NCBI RefSeq assembly: GCF_006864425.1
Contig: NZ_QHLI01000001.1
Span: forward strand, 47,325-111,324
From: Campylobacter troglodytis
GTDB lineage: Bacteria > Campylobacterota > Campylobacteria > Campylobacterales > Campylobacteraceae
Reading direction: 5' to 3'
Length of the DNA stretch: 64,000 nucleotides
A program made the position numbers and the translations under genes. The notes beneath the pieces were generated by a model, which saw only the letters and a program-made list of their open reading frames with translations, searched no databases and had not been told where the DNA came from. This document shows positions 17,609-28,948 of this stretch, in pieces. The number at the start of each line of letters is the position of its first letter. Within the stretch, counting starts at the first letter, position 1.

Positions 17609-19048
17609 TTGAAAATAATCTTAATTGGTGGTAGTAACAGTGTCTTAAAACAAGGGCTTAAAAAGGGCTTAGCAAGAACTGAGGATTTTTTAAGCCTTGC
17701 TCTTGGAAATACTAGCTCTTTGCAAAATCTTTATGAGCTTATTAGGCACAAAGGGCTAATTGAAGAAGTAGGGCTTATAGTAAGTGAATCAAATGTTAAT
17801 GATCTAGCAGCCTGTAAGTCTTTAAGCTTAGACATAGTTTGTAAAAACATAGATCTTTTTTATGAGGTTTTAGCTAGTTTTAAGGCAAGGGTGCTTGTGC
17901 TGATCCTGCCCTCAAATGAGTTCTTTAATGAGCATATAAATAACTGTCATAGAAAAAATATCAACAGCTACGGCTTTAATTTTGTGGATTTAGATCTTTA
18001 TTTTAAAGAAAACAAGCTAGAAAGCCTAACTGAGCTCTTTGGTGCTCATCCACTTCCTAGGGCTATGCAGCTTTTGGGAGAAAACATTGTAAGAAACCTT
18101 GCAAATTTTAAGGCTCACAAAATAACTAAGCATTCTCACAGCTTTAAGCTCTTTGTGCCTTTGAATTTAAGATCTCTAAGACAAAGCAATTCTGTTTTTA
18201 ATGAAGAAGTGTTTAGGCTAGACAGTGCCAAAAGCCTTTCTTTAAAGGGATATGAGGGCTATGAGCTACTTGGAATTCACAGCTGGAATGAGGATAAAAA
18301 GCAAGATTATAAATTGAGTTTGGCTTCTTCAAATTTAGAGCTTAAAAACAAGGATAAAGAGTTAAATTTCAAGATAAGTACTTTAAATGCCTTTTATGAT
18401 CTGGGTGAACAATTTATCATAGATGAGGAAACCATCATAAAAACAGTTAAAAAAGAAGAGGACGAGTTAGCTTATACAGATCTTATTTCTTTGTTTTTGT
18501 TTAAGAGAGGTTTGAATTTAAGCAAAGCTTTAAGCTGTGAGGCAAAGAACTGTGCTTTTTTAATACCTGATTTCAAGCTTTATAAGGAGATCATAAGGCA
18601 GTATGAAGAAACTAAGAGCTTTCAAGAAGAAAGCTTCTTGGAAAGAAATTTAAAGGATATTGAGGATTTTATCAAGCAAAGAGGCTTAGAAGAGGAATGC
18701 CTTGCCTTTTTAAATAGCAGATCAAAACAAGAAGGAGCCTTGGCTTTAATCAAAAACGATCCTGCTTATATCTTAGGCGAGCTAATCATTAAACATTCAA
18801 AACATAAAATTCAAAGACTTCTTTTGCCTCTCATTTTATCTAGGGCTAAAAAGAAGCTAGTTAAAACGAAAAGGCAGAATTTATATCAGTATAAGGACTA
18901 TATGCAAGCTTTAAGGGCAAAAAATCACCTTGCTTATAAGCTAGGCAAGGCTTATTTAAAGGCTTGTAAAAAGCCTTTTTTTACAAGGTATTTTAGCCTA
19001 GCTAGGAAGCTTAAAAAGATAGCCAAAAAGCATAAGTCTGTGGTTTGA
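17609..19048 (+). CDS. Putative SGNH-like protein near the capsule genes
   Basis: A 479-aa protein starting at TTG 17609 behind AAGGAG (17597-17602). The N-terminus MKIILIGGSNSVLKQGLKKGL resembles block I of SGNH hydrolases (G-x-S-x-S). An Asn-bearing SESNVNDL lies near 66 and an AHPLP block near 147, which could supply the His. The C-terminal third is lysine-rich and helical. It stands alone on the plus strand between the P450 operon and kpsS, so a role in modifying surface polysaccharide is plausible. I do not recognise a characterised orthologue. The acidic and basic patches give no further hint. Confidence 0.5.
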   Translation: MKIILIGGSNSVLKQGLKKGLARTEDFLSLALGNTSSLQNLYELIRHKGLIEEVGLIVSESNVNDLAACKSLSLDIVCKNIDLFYEVLASFKARVLVLILPSNEFFNEHINNCHRKNINSYGFNFVDLDLYFKENKLESLTELFGAHPLPRAMQLLGENIVRNLANFKAHKITKHSHSFKLFVPLNLRSLRQSNSVFNEEVFRLDSAKSLSLKGYEGYELLGIHSWNEDKKQDYKLSLASSNLELKNKDKELNFKISTLNAFYDLGEQFIIDEETIIKTVKKEEDELAYTDLISLFLFKRGLNLSKALSCEAKNCAFLIPDFKLYKEIIRQYEETKSFQEESFLERNLKDIEDFIKQRGLEEECLAFLNSRSKQEGALALIKNDPAYILGELIIKHSKHKIQRLLLPLILSRAKKKLVKTKRQNLYQYKDYMQALRAKNHLAYKLGKAYLKACKKPFFTRYFSLARKLKKIAKKHKSVV

Positions 19049-19423
19049 ATTTAAAATCTTTTTACAGTGATGATTTTTAAGACTAAGCTTGTGAATTTAA
19101 ACTTCTTAAAAGTTTTGTTTTTTACACAGTTAAATTTATCTTGTTTATAAGAATACTGTTTAAAGATCTTTTGTGAATTTAAGTAGCTTGAATTTAAAAA
19201 AATTTAAATTTTTTTAAATAAATTTTCTTTGCCAACTAGGTTATTTGGGCTAAAGAGTAAGAGTTTTTGTTTTGACAAAGATATTTTTGTTTCAACAAAT
19301 AGTTTTTGTTTTAATAAAAAGGGTGCGGTTTATTTAAGAACCTTTTTTTGAGATCTTTTTGATCTGGCTTTACTTAACAGCCCTGCTAGATAGTTTAAAT
19401 AGCTTAATGCGACAAAACAGTTT
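19049..19423. other. Gene-free AT-rich gap with a 20-bp tandem repeat
   Basis: Convergent gap between the SGNH-like gene and kpsS. At 19261-19320 three imperfect 20-bp units follow each other, each centred on ATTTTTGTTTYRACAAA. No terminator with a strong stem was found. Confidence 0.6.
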
Positions 19424-20599
19424 TTAAAAAGCATTGAATTTGGTATAAAAGCTACAGTTGATCTGATTTGTATGGATTAAATAGGCTCTAAAATTTGTAA
19501 ATAGTTTTTGATCTGGCTTAAAAAGCCTTGCTTCTTTGAAAAAAAGATCAAGGCTTTTTTGATAGCTTAAACCCTCTATATCATAAAAGGCCTTGCCTAG
19601 ACATTTTATAGGGCAGTTATGATATAAGGCTGATAGCCCTACTGTTGAGTTTATTAGCACACAGCCATAAGCTTTTTGTAAAAATAAGGGTAGGTTGCAA
19701 CTGTCTATATAAAAAAGCCTACCTTCAAGACTGTGCTTTTTTTCTAACTCTTTTATGAGCTTAGAATAATTTTTGTAGCCTCTATCCATAGGATGATGCT
19801 TAAAGATTAAGCAGTGTTTTGAGCTTGCATTTTTAGCAAAGCAAGAAACTGTGTCTTTGATAAAGCATTCAATACTTTTGCCCTCGTAATGCTTGGTAAT
19901 TTGCGTGTCATTATGAACTTGCAATATGCCTATGAAATACTCCAAGCCTTCTAAGTTTTGTAAGATCTTTTTTTGAGTTATCTTATAAAGATAGTTTCTA
20001 TATAAGGATCTAAGCCAAAAGACGAATTCAAAAGGATTGAGGCTTCTGTGATGAAGCTTGTTGTTGTAAAAAGGAGCTAGTAAAAAGGCAAAAAGCCAGT
20101 ATAAATACCCATAAAAGCACATTAAAGCAAAGGAGTTTTTGATATTTTCTTCAACTGGCTTACTTGGTTTTAAATTTAAATAAAAGTTTTTGTCTTTGCT
20201 TAGTCTTGAGTTGGCATTTACTCCGTCTTTTTCAAGGGTTATGAAATTTGGACGAAGATAGCCCTCCTCAAAGACATAAACTTGCACATTAAGCCTTTTA
20301 GCAATTTTTATGGCTAAGACATGCAAGGGACGACAGTCATTGTAGCATACTATACAGTCTATATTTTTAGCCAAACAGTAGCTTTTTAAAAAATGCCTAA
20401 AAGATCTAAAATTGCCTCTGTAAGTATCATAGCCAAAAGGATAAAAAAGCTTATCTCCTCCGTTGAAATTTAGCTTAAAGACCTTGGCATTTTGCTTTTT
20501 TAAGGCTTTTGCAAAACGGTAAAAAAAAGGACCCACAGGACCTTGAAGCAAAAGCACATTTTTGTCCTTAAATTCCTTAATCTTTTCTTCAAGCCTCAT
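19424..20599 (-). CDS. kpsS: Capsule linker beta-Kdo transferase KpsS
   Basis: KpsS adds the first beta-Kdo residue to the lysophosphatidylglycerol acceptor of group 2 capsules at the inner face of the cytoplasmic membrane. Family features visible are the N-terminal NVLLLQGPVGPFFYRFAKAL, VYVFEEGYLRPNFITLE near residue 107, IFKHHPMDRGYKNY near 263 and VLINSTVGLSALYHNCPIKCLG near 316. It is 391 aa, the usual length. The start overlaps the kpsC stop by 4 bp, so the two are one transcript. Its presence means a phosphatidylglycerol-anchored capsule like that of C. jejuni. Confidence 0.95.
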   Translation of the reverse strand: MRLEEKIKEFKDKNVLLLQGPVGPFFYRFAKALKKQNAKVFKLNFNGGDKLFYPFGYDTYRGNFRSFRHFLKSYCLAKNIDCIVCYNDCRPLHVLAIKIAKRLNVQVYVFEEGYLRPNFITLEKDGVNANSRLSKDKNFYLNLKPSKPVEENIKNSFALMCFYGYLYWLFAFLLAPFYNNKLHHRSLNPFEFVFWLRSLYRNYLYKITQKKILQNLEGLEYFIGILQVHNDTQITKHYEGKSIECFIKDTVSCFAKNASSKHCLIFKHHPMDRGYKNYSKLIKELEKKHSLEGRLFYIDSCNLPLFLQKAYGCVLINSTVGLSALYHNCPIKCLGKAFYDIEGLSYQKSLDLFFKEARLFKPDQKLFTNFRAYLIHTNQINCSFYTKFNAF

Positions 20600-22635
20600 T
20601 TAAAGCCCTCATATATTCTTCTGAGCTTTCTAAGGCTAAGATTTCTTAGATCACTTAAAGCCTTAACAAGCTTGTTTGTAAAATAAAGCTCTTGTAAATA
20701 AAGCAAGGAATCTAAGCAAGGCTCTATCTCGCAAAGGCACTTTGTCTTAGCGCTAATATATCTTGGATAAAGTATTAAAACCCCAGCTACAAGCTCATCA
20801 AGGCTAAGTTTTTTAGTTCTTCTTTCACAACTTTGCTTATCCTCGCTAAGCCCCCAGCCAGCATAAAAGGGAAGCCCATACACAACCACCTTTTTTTGCC
20901 TCAAAAGTGCCTCAAAGCCAACAGTTGAGCTTATGGTGTGAACCTCATCTGCTATTTCAAGGCAGCTGTGTATGCTAGCATCTGTTATAATCTCATCACA
21001 AAATTCCAAGATAATCTTTTCATCCTTTAAACCCTTTCTGTTTCCACTTAAAACATCAGGATGGGGCTTAAAAAGCAAGTAGGCATCTTCGTTTTCCTTG
21101 CGAACTTGTTCTATTAATTTTTTCGTATCTAAGCCAAGTCCTCCTAAGAGCACAGAGGCATCATCTTCAACCTGAGCTGCAATTAAAATGAGCCTTTGAA
21201 TGTCTTTTTTATTTGTTTTAACTGCAAGATGCCTTGCGTTGTTGTATTTTGAAAGCTTGTGTTTAATTAGCCTTTCTCTTAGTGCTTTTGCCCTTAAAAG
21301 TAGGCCCTCATCAAAGTGATGATGCTCTAAGATAAACTCTAAATCACTTTGCTTACTTGGATCAACAAAAAGCCCTCTGCTATCAACTACCAAAGAATAA
21401 GCCCTTGTAAGATCAGATCCTAAAGACACAGAGCGAACAAAGCCATCTTCTACAAAAAATACCCCTATATCCTTGCTGACAAAGTCATAAATTTGCTCTT
21501 TTGAAAAGCTAGTTCCCCAAATAAAAATTTTATCATCCTTATGAAGCTTAAATTCAAGCAAGTTTTTAGGCTCACTTAAAAAAACTAGCTTATTTTTATT
21601 AGCCTTAAAAAAGGGCTTTATCAGGCTTCTTTTCCACAAACTAAAGCCTAGAAAATATAAATTTTTTGAGTTCATCTCTTCGATCTTTTTATACTTATAA
21701 AGGGTATTTATGCTATCAAAAAGATCGCTTTTTCTAGCCAAGTAGGGATTAAAATATCTTGTATAAAGCAAATAAGCACAAGCAAAGATCTCCTCAATGC
21801 TTCTTTTTTTAAGCCTTCTTTCACATTTTACCTTATCTATCGTTACCCCCCAGCCAGCATAAAAGGGAAGCCCATAACAAACGCACTCACAGCCACATAA
21901 CAGTGCCTCAAAGCCCATACCAGAGGTCTTTGTATAAACCTTGTCAAAATGCTTTAATAAGCTCATAGGACTGTAATTTTGATCTATTATTTTGATCTTT
22001 TTAGGCAAGCATTTTGGATCAAAATCGCCTTTTTTCTTGCCCGTTAAAACATCTGGGTGAATTTTTAGATAAATACTTGCTCCTTCATTTTCCTTTATGG
22101 CATCATTTATGAGATCTAGGGTTTCATATTGCTTGATTAAACCGTGTTTTAAGGAGGCATCGTTGGCACTTTGGGTTATGATTAGAATTCTTTTGTTCTT
22201 GTCTTTAAAAAAGTCATTGCTTATTTTTAAGCCGTTATTGTATTTGCTTAACTCGTATTTTTTAAGAAGTTTTATGGCTTTTTTTGCCTCTTTTAAAAGC
22301 TGATCATTTTTTGTGAAATCATAGCTGTTTAGCAAATTTTCAAGCTTTGAGCTATGAAAGGCATCATAATAAATCCCAACCTCATCTTCTATTAAACTAA
22401 AACTTGGGCTTTTTTCTATGCCAAGGTTTAGGGATCTAAGAAAGCCATCTTCTAAGAGAACACATTTTGCCTTGTGCTTTTTGGCTAAATTTTTAGCCCT
22501 TAGCCCAGATACTTGTTTGCCCCAGCCGTAAAAAATGGTATTTTCATCGATTTTTTGCCAAGGAGTATAAGGCTTAATGTCAAGGAAATTTTTAACATTG
22601 TCAATAAGCTTCTTAGAGGTGGAATAAGCACTCAC
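20596..22635 (-). CDS. kpsC: Capsule linker beta-Kdo transferase KpsC (two GT modules)
   Basis: KpsC extends the poly-Kdo linker with alternating beta-Kdo linkages. Two homologous glycosyltransferase halves are visible. The first has FYGWGKQVSGLRAKNLA, LLEDGFLRSLNLGIE, SLKHGLIKQYET, IKIHPDVLTGKKKG-like and CYGLPFYAGWG near residues 30-265. The second repeats them with FVEDGFVRSVSLGSD near 395, FKPHPDVLSGNRKG near 530 and VYGLPFYAGWGLSEDK near 600. Length (679 aa) matches the family. It precedes and overlaps kpsS. An IS remnant sits about 90 bp upstream of its start and may separate it from the rest of the capsule locus. Confidence 0.95.
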   Translation of the reverse strand: MSAYSTSKKLIDNVKNFLDIKPYTPWQKIDENTIFYGWGKQVSGLRAKNLAKKHKAKCVLLEDGFLRSLNLGIEKSPSFSLIEDEVGIYYDAFHSSKLENLLNSYDFTKNDQLLKEAKKAIKLLKKYELSKYNNGLKISNDFFKDKNKRILIITQSANDASLKHGLIKQYETLDLINDAIKENEGASIYLKIHPDVLTGKKKGDFDPKCLPKKIKIIDQNYSPMSLLKHFDKVYTKTSGMGFEALLCGCECVCYGLPFYAGWGVTIDKVKCERRLKKRSIEEIFACAYLLYTRYFNPYLARKSDLFDSINTLYKYKKIEEMNSKNLYFLGFSLWKRSLIKPFFKANKNKLVFLSEPKNLLEFKLHKDDKIFIWGTSFSKEQIYDFVSKDIGVFFVEDGFVRSVSLGSDLTRAYSLVVDSRGLFVDPSKQSDLEFILEHHHFDEGLLLRAKALRERLIKHKLSKYNNARHLAVKTNKKDIQRLILIAAQVEDDASVLLGGLGLDTKKLIEQVRKENEDAYLLFKPHPDVLSGNRKGLKDEKIILEFCDEIITDASIHSCLEIADEVHTISSTVGFEALLRQKKVVVYGLPFYAGWGLSEDKQSCERRTKKLSLDELVAGVLILYPRYISAKTKCLCEIEPCLDSLLYLQELYFTNKLVKALSDLRNLSLRKLRRIYEGFK

Positions 22636-22718
22636 AAAACAAGTCCTTGCTTAAAGTTAAACTTTGATTATACAGTTATTTAATTACAATATGTTTAATT
22701 AAGATAAAAGCCCATTCA

Positions 22719-23585
22719 AAGTATCTAGCGATTGATACTTTTAGCTAAAATGATCTAGGATTTTTCCTAAGCCATTTTAACAAAATTTTATACAAATTTT
22801 CGTTTTTAAGCTTGATCTTAGATCGAAATTCAGTTTTCTTTAAGTGTAAATAGAAAAATTCCCTTGCCGTGAAACTGATCTAAGTTGGCCTTTGCATAGC
22901 CTTTTGCTTACAGTTGCTAGTGCACAAAGCAAAAAAATTCACAATTTCGTTTATATGGTTTCGCAAGTGTGCAAACTCAAATTTGGCGTGTTTGATCATA
23001 TAATGTGCCTTTGCTTCGCAAAGGGACGAGTAAAGCGAAGTAAAAAATCCACCAAGGCACCGTAGGATTTTAGTCCATCGCTATAAAATTCACTTTCTTT
23101 AAGCTCTGAAAAGTACTTTATGATAGGCAGCAATTCTTTGGCAGAGCAATGCTTGAGCGTATAAACTCGTGCGGTTTCGCTTTAATATCCCTTCTCGTAG
23201 AGGGACAAGAGGCTTAACGAAGTAAAAACACAGGTGTCTTTTTTCCAGCTCCACGCCCACGCTTGCCGCGCACTCTGCGAACCCCTTCTGCTAGCAGTTA
23301 CTAGTGTAACGAAGTAAAAAATAACTCTCATCAACTTCGACCACTCATCTTGCTGATTTTTCGCACTCTTTAAGGGTTAAAAGCTTGTTGCACAATTGTA
23401 TTCACACAAGGGCAACAAAGCTTGCAAAGAGGGCGATTTTGTTTGCGCAAATGTCAGCACAAAAGCATTCTAAAATTGATTAAATTTCCGCTTTCAAATG
23501 TAGGGCAAAAATATATACTAAGATCGATTTTACTAAGCTTTTAGATCTAATTATCTCAGCTAAAAGTATCAATCGCCAAGTATCT
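22719..23585 (-). mobile_element. Degenerate group-A IS with perfect 8-bp target duplication
   Basis: The element itself is 22727-23577, flanked by identical octamers AAGTATCT at 22719-22726 and 23578-23585. Terminal repeats are AGCGATTGATACTTTTAGCT and AGCTAAAAGTATCAATCGCC. On the minus strand the transposase pieces VEVDESYF and KRGRG-like are readable but broken. It is about 105 bp longer than the full-length copy, mostly because of four short hairpin insertions near 22900-22937, 23013-23048, 23189-23229 and 23282-23320. Confidence 0.9.
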
Positions 23586-23724
23586 TGAGTCTCAAAGTAT
23601 ATTGATCCTAAACTAAATTTAAACAAGCTAAATCAAATAGCTTTGAATACTAAGTATAAAAGTGCTTGAATTTATTTGGGGTCTTAGGTCGTAGAAAAAG
23701 TTGAATTTAAACTAAAATTAGATA

Positions 23725-23764
23725 AACCCTTGTAAGCAAAAATGAATTCAAGCTTACAAGGGTT
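23725..23764. terminator. Perfect 13-bp inverted repeat downstream of groEL
   Basis: AACCCTTGTAAGC (23725-23737) pairs fully with GCTTACAAGGGTT (23752-23764) around a 14-nt loop. It lies about 220 nt beyond the groEL stop on the minus strand, followed there by TTTATCTAATTTT, so it may end the groESL transcript. Confidence 0.5.
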
Positions 23765-23985
23765 GAGAAAGCGACTGCCTTGATATAAATTCAAGGCAAG
23801 AAAAAAAGAGCTTTGCAAGATCATAGCACTAAAAATATTTTGCGAAATTACTGTATTATGCAAAACAACATTTTAAAAGTGTCTTCATTAAATGTAAGAT
23901 CGCATTCAAAAAACACTCAGCATAAAACTCGCATCGCAAAACCGTTATAACGCACAATCACAGTGCAAAAATGCCTTGCAAAAAG

Positions 23986-25632
<1,647 letters not shown>

Positions 25633-25636
25633 TTAA

Positions 25637-25897
25637 TTATTTAATAATGCCTAAGACATCGTCAATATTTAAAACTAGGAACTCATCATCTCCTAGCTTC
25701 ACCTCAGTGCCGCCGTATTTTGCAAATAAGATCTTATCACCCTTTTTAAGCTCGCTTATTTCACTACTTGCGGCTATTACCTCGCCCATAAGGGGCTTTT
25801 CCTTGGCGTTATCTGGTATGATAATGCCAGAAGCTGTAGTTTTGGTCTCCTCAACTCGCTTTACCAAAACCCTCTTTCCTAAAGGTTGGAAATTCAT
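25637..25897 (-). CDS. groS: Co-chaperonin GroES
   Basis: Heptameric lid of the GroEL chamber. It is 86 aa with the N-terminal [14 protein letters not shown], the mobile loop [19 protein letters not shown] (residues 17-35) and [24 protein letters not shown]. The ribosome-binding site is AAAGGA before the ATG at 25897. It is first in the operon with groEL. Confidence 0.98.
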   Translation of the reverse strand: MNFQPLGKRVLVKRVEETKTTASGIIIPDNAKEKPLMGEVIAASSEISELKKGDKILFAKYGGTEVKLGDDEFLVLNIDDVLGIIK

Positions 25898-25945
25898 TTG
25901 TTGTCCTTTCTATGTTAAAATAACATTTTATTAAAATGAAGTGGT

Positions 25946-25974
25946 ATTATAGGCAAAAAAATTTAATTTGTCAA
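25946..25974 (-). promoter_or_regulatory. Consensus sigma-70 promoter of groESL
   Basis: On the minus strand TTGACA (25974-25969), a 17-nt spacer, then TATAAT (25951-25946) match the vegetative consensus at all twelve positions. The groES start lies about 49 nt downstream. I saw no clear CIRCE palindrome. Confidence 0.8.
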
Positions 25975-26288
25975 TACCTTGCCAAAAAATTTTCATAAAA
26001 CTTTAGCTTAAAAGACTAAAGTTTTATTAGTTTAAACTTATAAATGTTTAGTTGGCTCATTTGAATTTTATGTTTTTAAGGCTTTTTATCAAAGCAAGGG
26101 CTTTGAATTTATAAATATGCTATGAATTCTAGTAAGGTATTTAAAAGGCATAAAGGTTTTTGAGTTTTAGCTTGCAAAACAAGTATTTTACATTTATATT
26201 TTATTTTAAATTAATTTGCTAAATTCAGCCATTTTTGCCAAATTTTATGCTAAATTTTTATCTTTAAAACTCTTTAAAGGACAAAATA

Positions 26289-28601
26289 ATGAAAAAAATT
26301 CTCGGCCTTTTTCTTGCCTTCTTAGTCTTGCTTTTTATAGGAGTCTATGTGTTTTTATTCACCCCTATGGGTAATAAAATAGTAGCTAATATCATAGAAG
26401 ATAAGGCTAAAACTATGGGCTTAGATTTAAATGTCAGCAAATTTGAGCTAAGCTTTTCAAGACTTGATCTAGAAGCAAGGCTTGCAAATATGCTAAATGC
26501 AAAGATTGAGGGAAATTTAAGCCTTTTTAAACTAGGTTTTGATCTAGCTTATATCCTGGCACTAGACAGGGCTTATTTGAATTCTTTGAATTTAAGTATG
26601 GATAGGGATTTAAGCTTTTTAGGTAAGGTAGCAGGAGTGGCTAGTGATTTTAAGGCAGAGGGTAGGGGGGTGCTTTTTGGATCAAATATAAACTTAGATG
26701 CTCATATTGTGGATTATTCTCCTTTGAATTTAAGGCTAAGTGCAAATGGCATAAGGCTTGAGGAGGTTTTGGATCTGCTTTCAAGCCCTCGTTATCTTAC
26801 AGGAATCTTAAATGCAAATGCCGATCTTAAAGCAGAGGATCTAAAACCTAAGGGCAAGGCACTCATAAATCTTTATACAAGTTCTATCAACTATAAGCTC
26901 TTAGAAAGGGATTTTAATCTTAGCTTGCCTCAAAATTCAGAGCTTAATGGTCAAATCACAGCCGATATAGCAGGAGATGAGCTAAATATCAACACAGAGC
27001 TAAAAAATTCTTATCTCATTTTTAAAACCCAAAAGACCCAGTACGATCTTCAAAATGGAGCATTAAATACTGATTTTAGCTTGGATCTGCCAAATTTAAG
27101 CAAACTTGAATCCTTGCTTAAAAGCAAGATTAAGGGAAATTTGAATTTAAATGGAGATCTTAGCCTAAATGGTAGTGCTTTAAACGAGCTTAATGCAAAG
27201 CTTCTTGCAGCTGGATTTAGCATTGCAAATTTACCAAATACAAGGCTAAATTTAAATGCAAGGGCAAGGGGTGAGGGTGCTGATAAGATAAATTATGAGG
27301 CCTTGCTTGATAGTGATTTGCTTAAAATTACTGATTTAAAGGGCTTTTATGTGCTTAGTAGCGGTGAGCTTAGCCTTGATAGCACGGCTAGGGTGGATGA
27401 TTTGAGTAAATTTAGCAACTTAGCAGGTGCTAAAATTCAAGGCAGTGCAAATGCCAAGATGAACGCTCATCTTGTAGGACAAGAGCTTAAAAATGCCAAG
27501 CTTGATGCCAATATAGCAGGAGGGTTAATCAGTGCAAACTCAGATGGCAAAGGGCTTGTGCTTAATATAAAAGAACTTGATCTAGCAAAGCTTCTTGTCC
27601 TAGCAGCCCAGCCAGCCTATGTAAATGGGGTGCTTAATGCAAATGCTAAGCTAAGTAATCTTGATTTTAGCAAGTTAAATGGGGATTTTAGTGCCACAAG
27701 CAAGGGGAGTTTTAATCAAGCAGTTCTTAGCTCCTTGCTTGATAAAAAATTCCCTCCAAATTCAAAATATGATCTTAATCTAGCAGGAAACATTAAAAAT
27801 TCACTACTTAGCTTTACTAGTAGCCTAAAAAGCGATTTGGCAAATTTAAACGAGTTAAAAGGAAGCTTTGATCTAAACAGTGCGAAGTTAAATTCAAGTT
27901 TTGTCTTGGATCTTTTTGACTTTTCAAAGCTTGGTTTTTTAGCAGATAGAAAACTAAGCGGAAAGGCTGTGTTTAATGGCAATCTTAGTTTTGATAAGGT
28001 GCTTAATGCTAAGATTTTAAGCGAGAATTTATTTGAGGGTAAGCTAAATGCTGAGTTGAAGGATAAGCTTTTTGAGGCAAACTTAAATCAAGTGGATTTT
28101 GCGTCCTTGATGAGGGGGCTTGATCTGCTTGATTACTACGAGGCTAGGGCTGGGGTGAAGCTTAATTATAATCTTTCAACTTCAAGTGGCAATGCTAGTG
28201 CAAATTTAAATAATGGCAAACTTAAAAATGTAGGCATCATAAAGACAATTTCTACCCTTACAAAGAGCGATCTCACAAAGGATTCTTTTAGCGAGGCAAA
28301 TTTAAACGCTAAGTTAAACAAAAACTCAACCATCCTAGATCTAAATATGAAGTCTCCAAGGGTTAGCATAGTCATAGATAAAGGAGTTGTGTCTCAAAAT
28401 AAAAGCTTGAATTTACCCATAAATATCGGCATAGATAAGGCAAATTTTAAAGGCACAGTAACAGGAACCACGGATAATCCAAAGGTAAGCTTGGATCTTG
28501 GGTCATTAATTAAAACAGGAGTAGATAAGATCTTATCTGATGACAAGCTTAAAGAAAGGGGAGTAAAGGAGCTAAATAAGCTCTTTGATAAGCTTTTTTG
28601 A
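26289..28601 (+). CDS. AsmA/TamB-like envelope protein
   Basis: A 770-aa protein with one N-terminal membrane anchor (residues 4-27, ILGLFLAFLVLLFIGVYVFLF). A long periplasmic region follows, rich in L/N/D/S/G and made of repeating beta strands (for example ALINLYTSSINYKLLERDF and NAKLDANIAGGLISAN). AsmA signatures are the opening MGNKIVANIIEDKAKTMGLDLNVSKFELSFSRLD and the closing GVDKILSDDKLKERGVKELNKLFDKLF. Such proteins are thought to carry or organise lipids between inner and outer membranes. C. jejuni has a protein of this type divergent from groESL. RBS is AAAGGA before ATG 26289. The substrate is unknown. Confidence 0.8.
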   Translation: MKKILGLFLAFLVLLFIGVYVFLFTPMGNKIVANIIEDKAKTMGLDLNVSKFELSFSRLDLEARLANMLNAKIEGNLSLFKLGFDLAYILALDRAYLNSLNLSMDRDLSFLGKVAGVASDFKAEGRGVLFGSNINLDAHIVDYSPLNLRLSANGIRLEEVLDLLSSPRYLTGILNANADLKAEDLKPKGKALINLYTSSINYKLLERDFNLSLPQNSELNGQITADIAGDELNINTELKNSYLIFKTQKTQYDLQNGALNTDFSLDLPNLSKLESLLKSKIKGNLNLNGDLSLNGSALNELNAKLLAAGFSIANLPNTRLNLNARARGEGADKINYEALLDSDLLKITDLKGFYVLSSGELSLDSTARVDDLSKFSNLAGAKIQGSANAKMNAHLVGQELKNAKLDANIAGGLISANSDGKGLVLNIKELDLAKLLVLAAQPAYVNGVLNANAKLSNLDFSKLNGDFSATSKGSFNQAVLSSLLDKKFPPNSKYDLNLAGNIKNSLLSFTSSLKSDLANLNELKGSFDLNSAKLNSSFVLDLFDFSKLGFLADRKLSGKAVFNGNLSFDKVLNAKILSENLFEGKLNAELKDKLFEANLNQVDFASLMRGLDLLDYYEARAGVKLNYNLSTSSGNASANLNNGKLKNVGIIKTISTLTKSDLTKDSFSEANLNAKLNKNSTILDLNMKSPRVSIVIDKGVVSQNKSLNLPINIGIDKANFKGTVTGTTDNPKVSLDLGSLIKTGVDKILSDDKLKERGVKELNKLFDKLF

Positions 28602-28630
28602 TTGATATATTAACCCAGCTTTTTACCTAG

Positions 28631-28770
28631 CCTTGAATTTAATACACAAGTATGTGTGGGATTTAAATTTCAATACTCTGCTTTGAATTTAAGACAAAAA
28701 GATGTGCTGGGCTTAAAATTTAATGCTTTTATAATATATGCACTGGGCTTAAATTTAATGTTTTTAATTA
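28631..28770. repeat. Three imperfect 50-bp tandem repeats
   Basis: Units at 28631-28680, 28681-28730 and 28731-28770 (truncated) share CTTTGAATTTAA, ATGTG(C)TGGG and TTTAAT segments at a 50-bp period, directly after the AsmA-like gene. Confidence 0.65.
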
Positions 28771-28948
28771 AGTGTCGAATTTATAAAGTTATTTTTAAGC
28801 CCTTGCAAGAATGTTGCTAGATGCTTTTTAGAATGCAAATTCAAGGCAAGTTTCACCGCAACAAAAGCTATTTTCAAAGACAGTTCATTTTTCAAATAAG
28901 CTATCTTTTGCCAAATAAACTTCGTTTATGCTTACTTAATTTGTGTTA

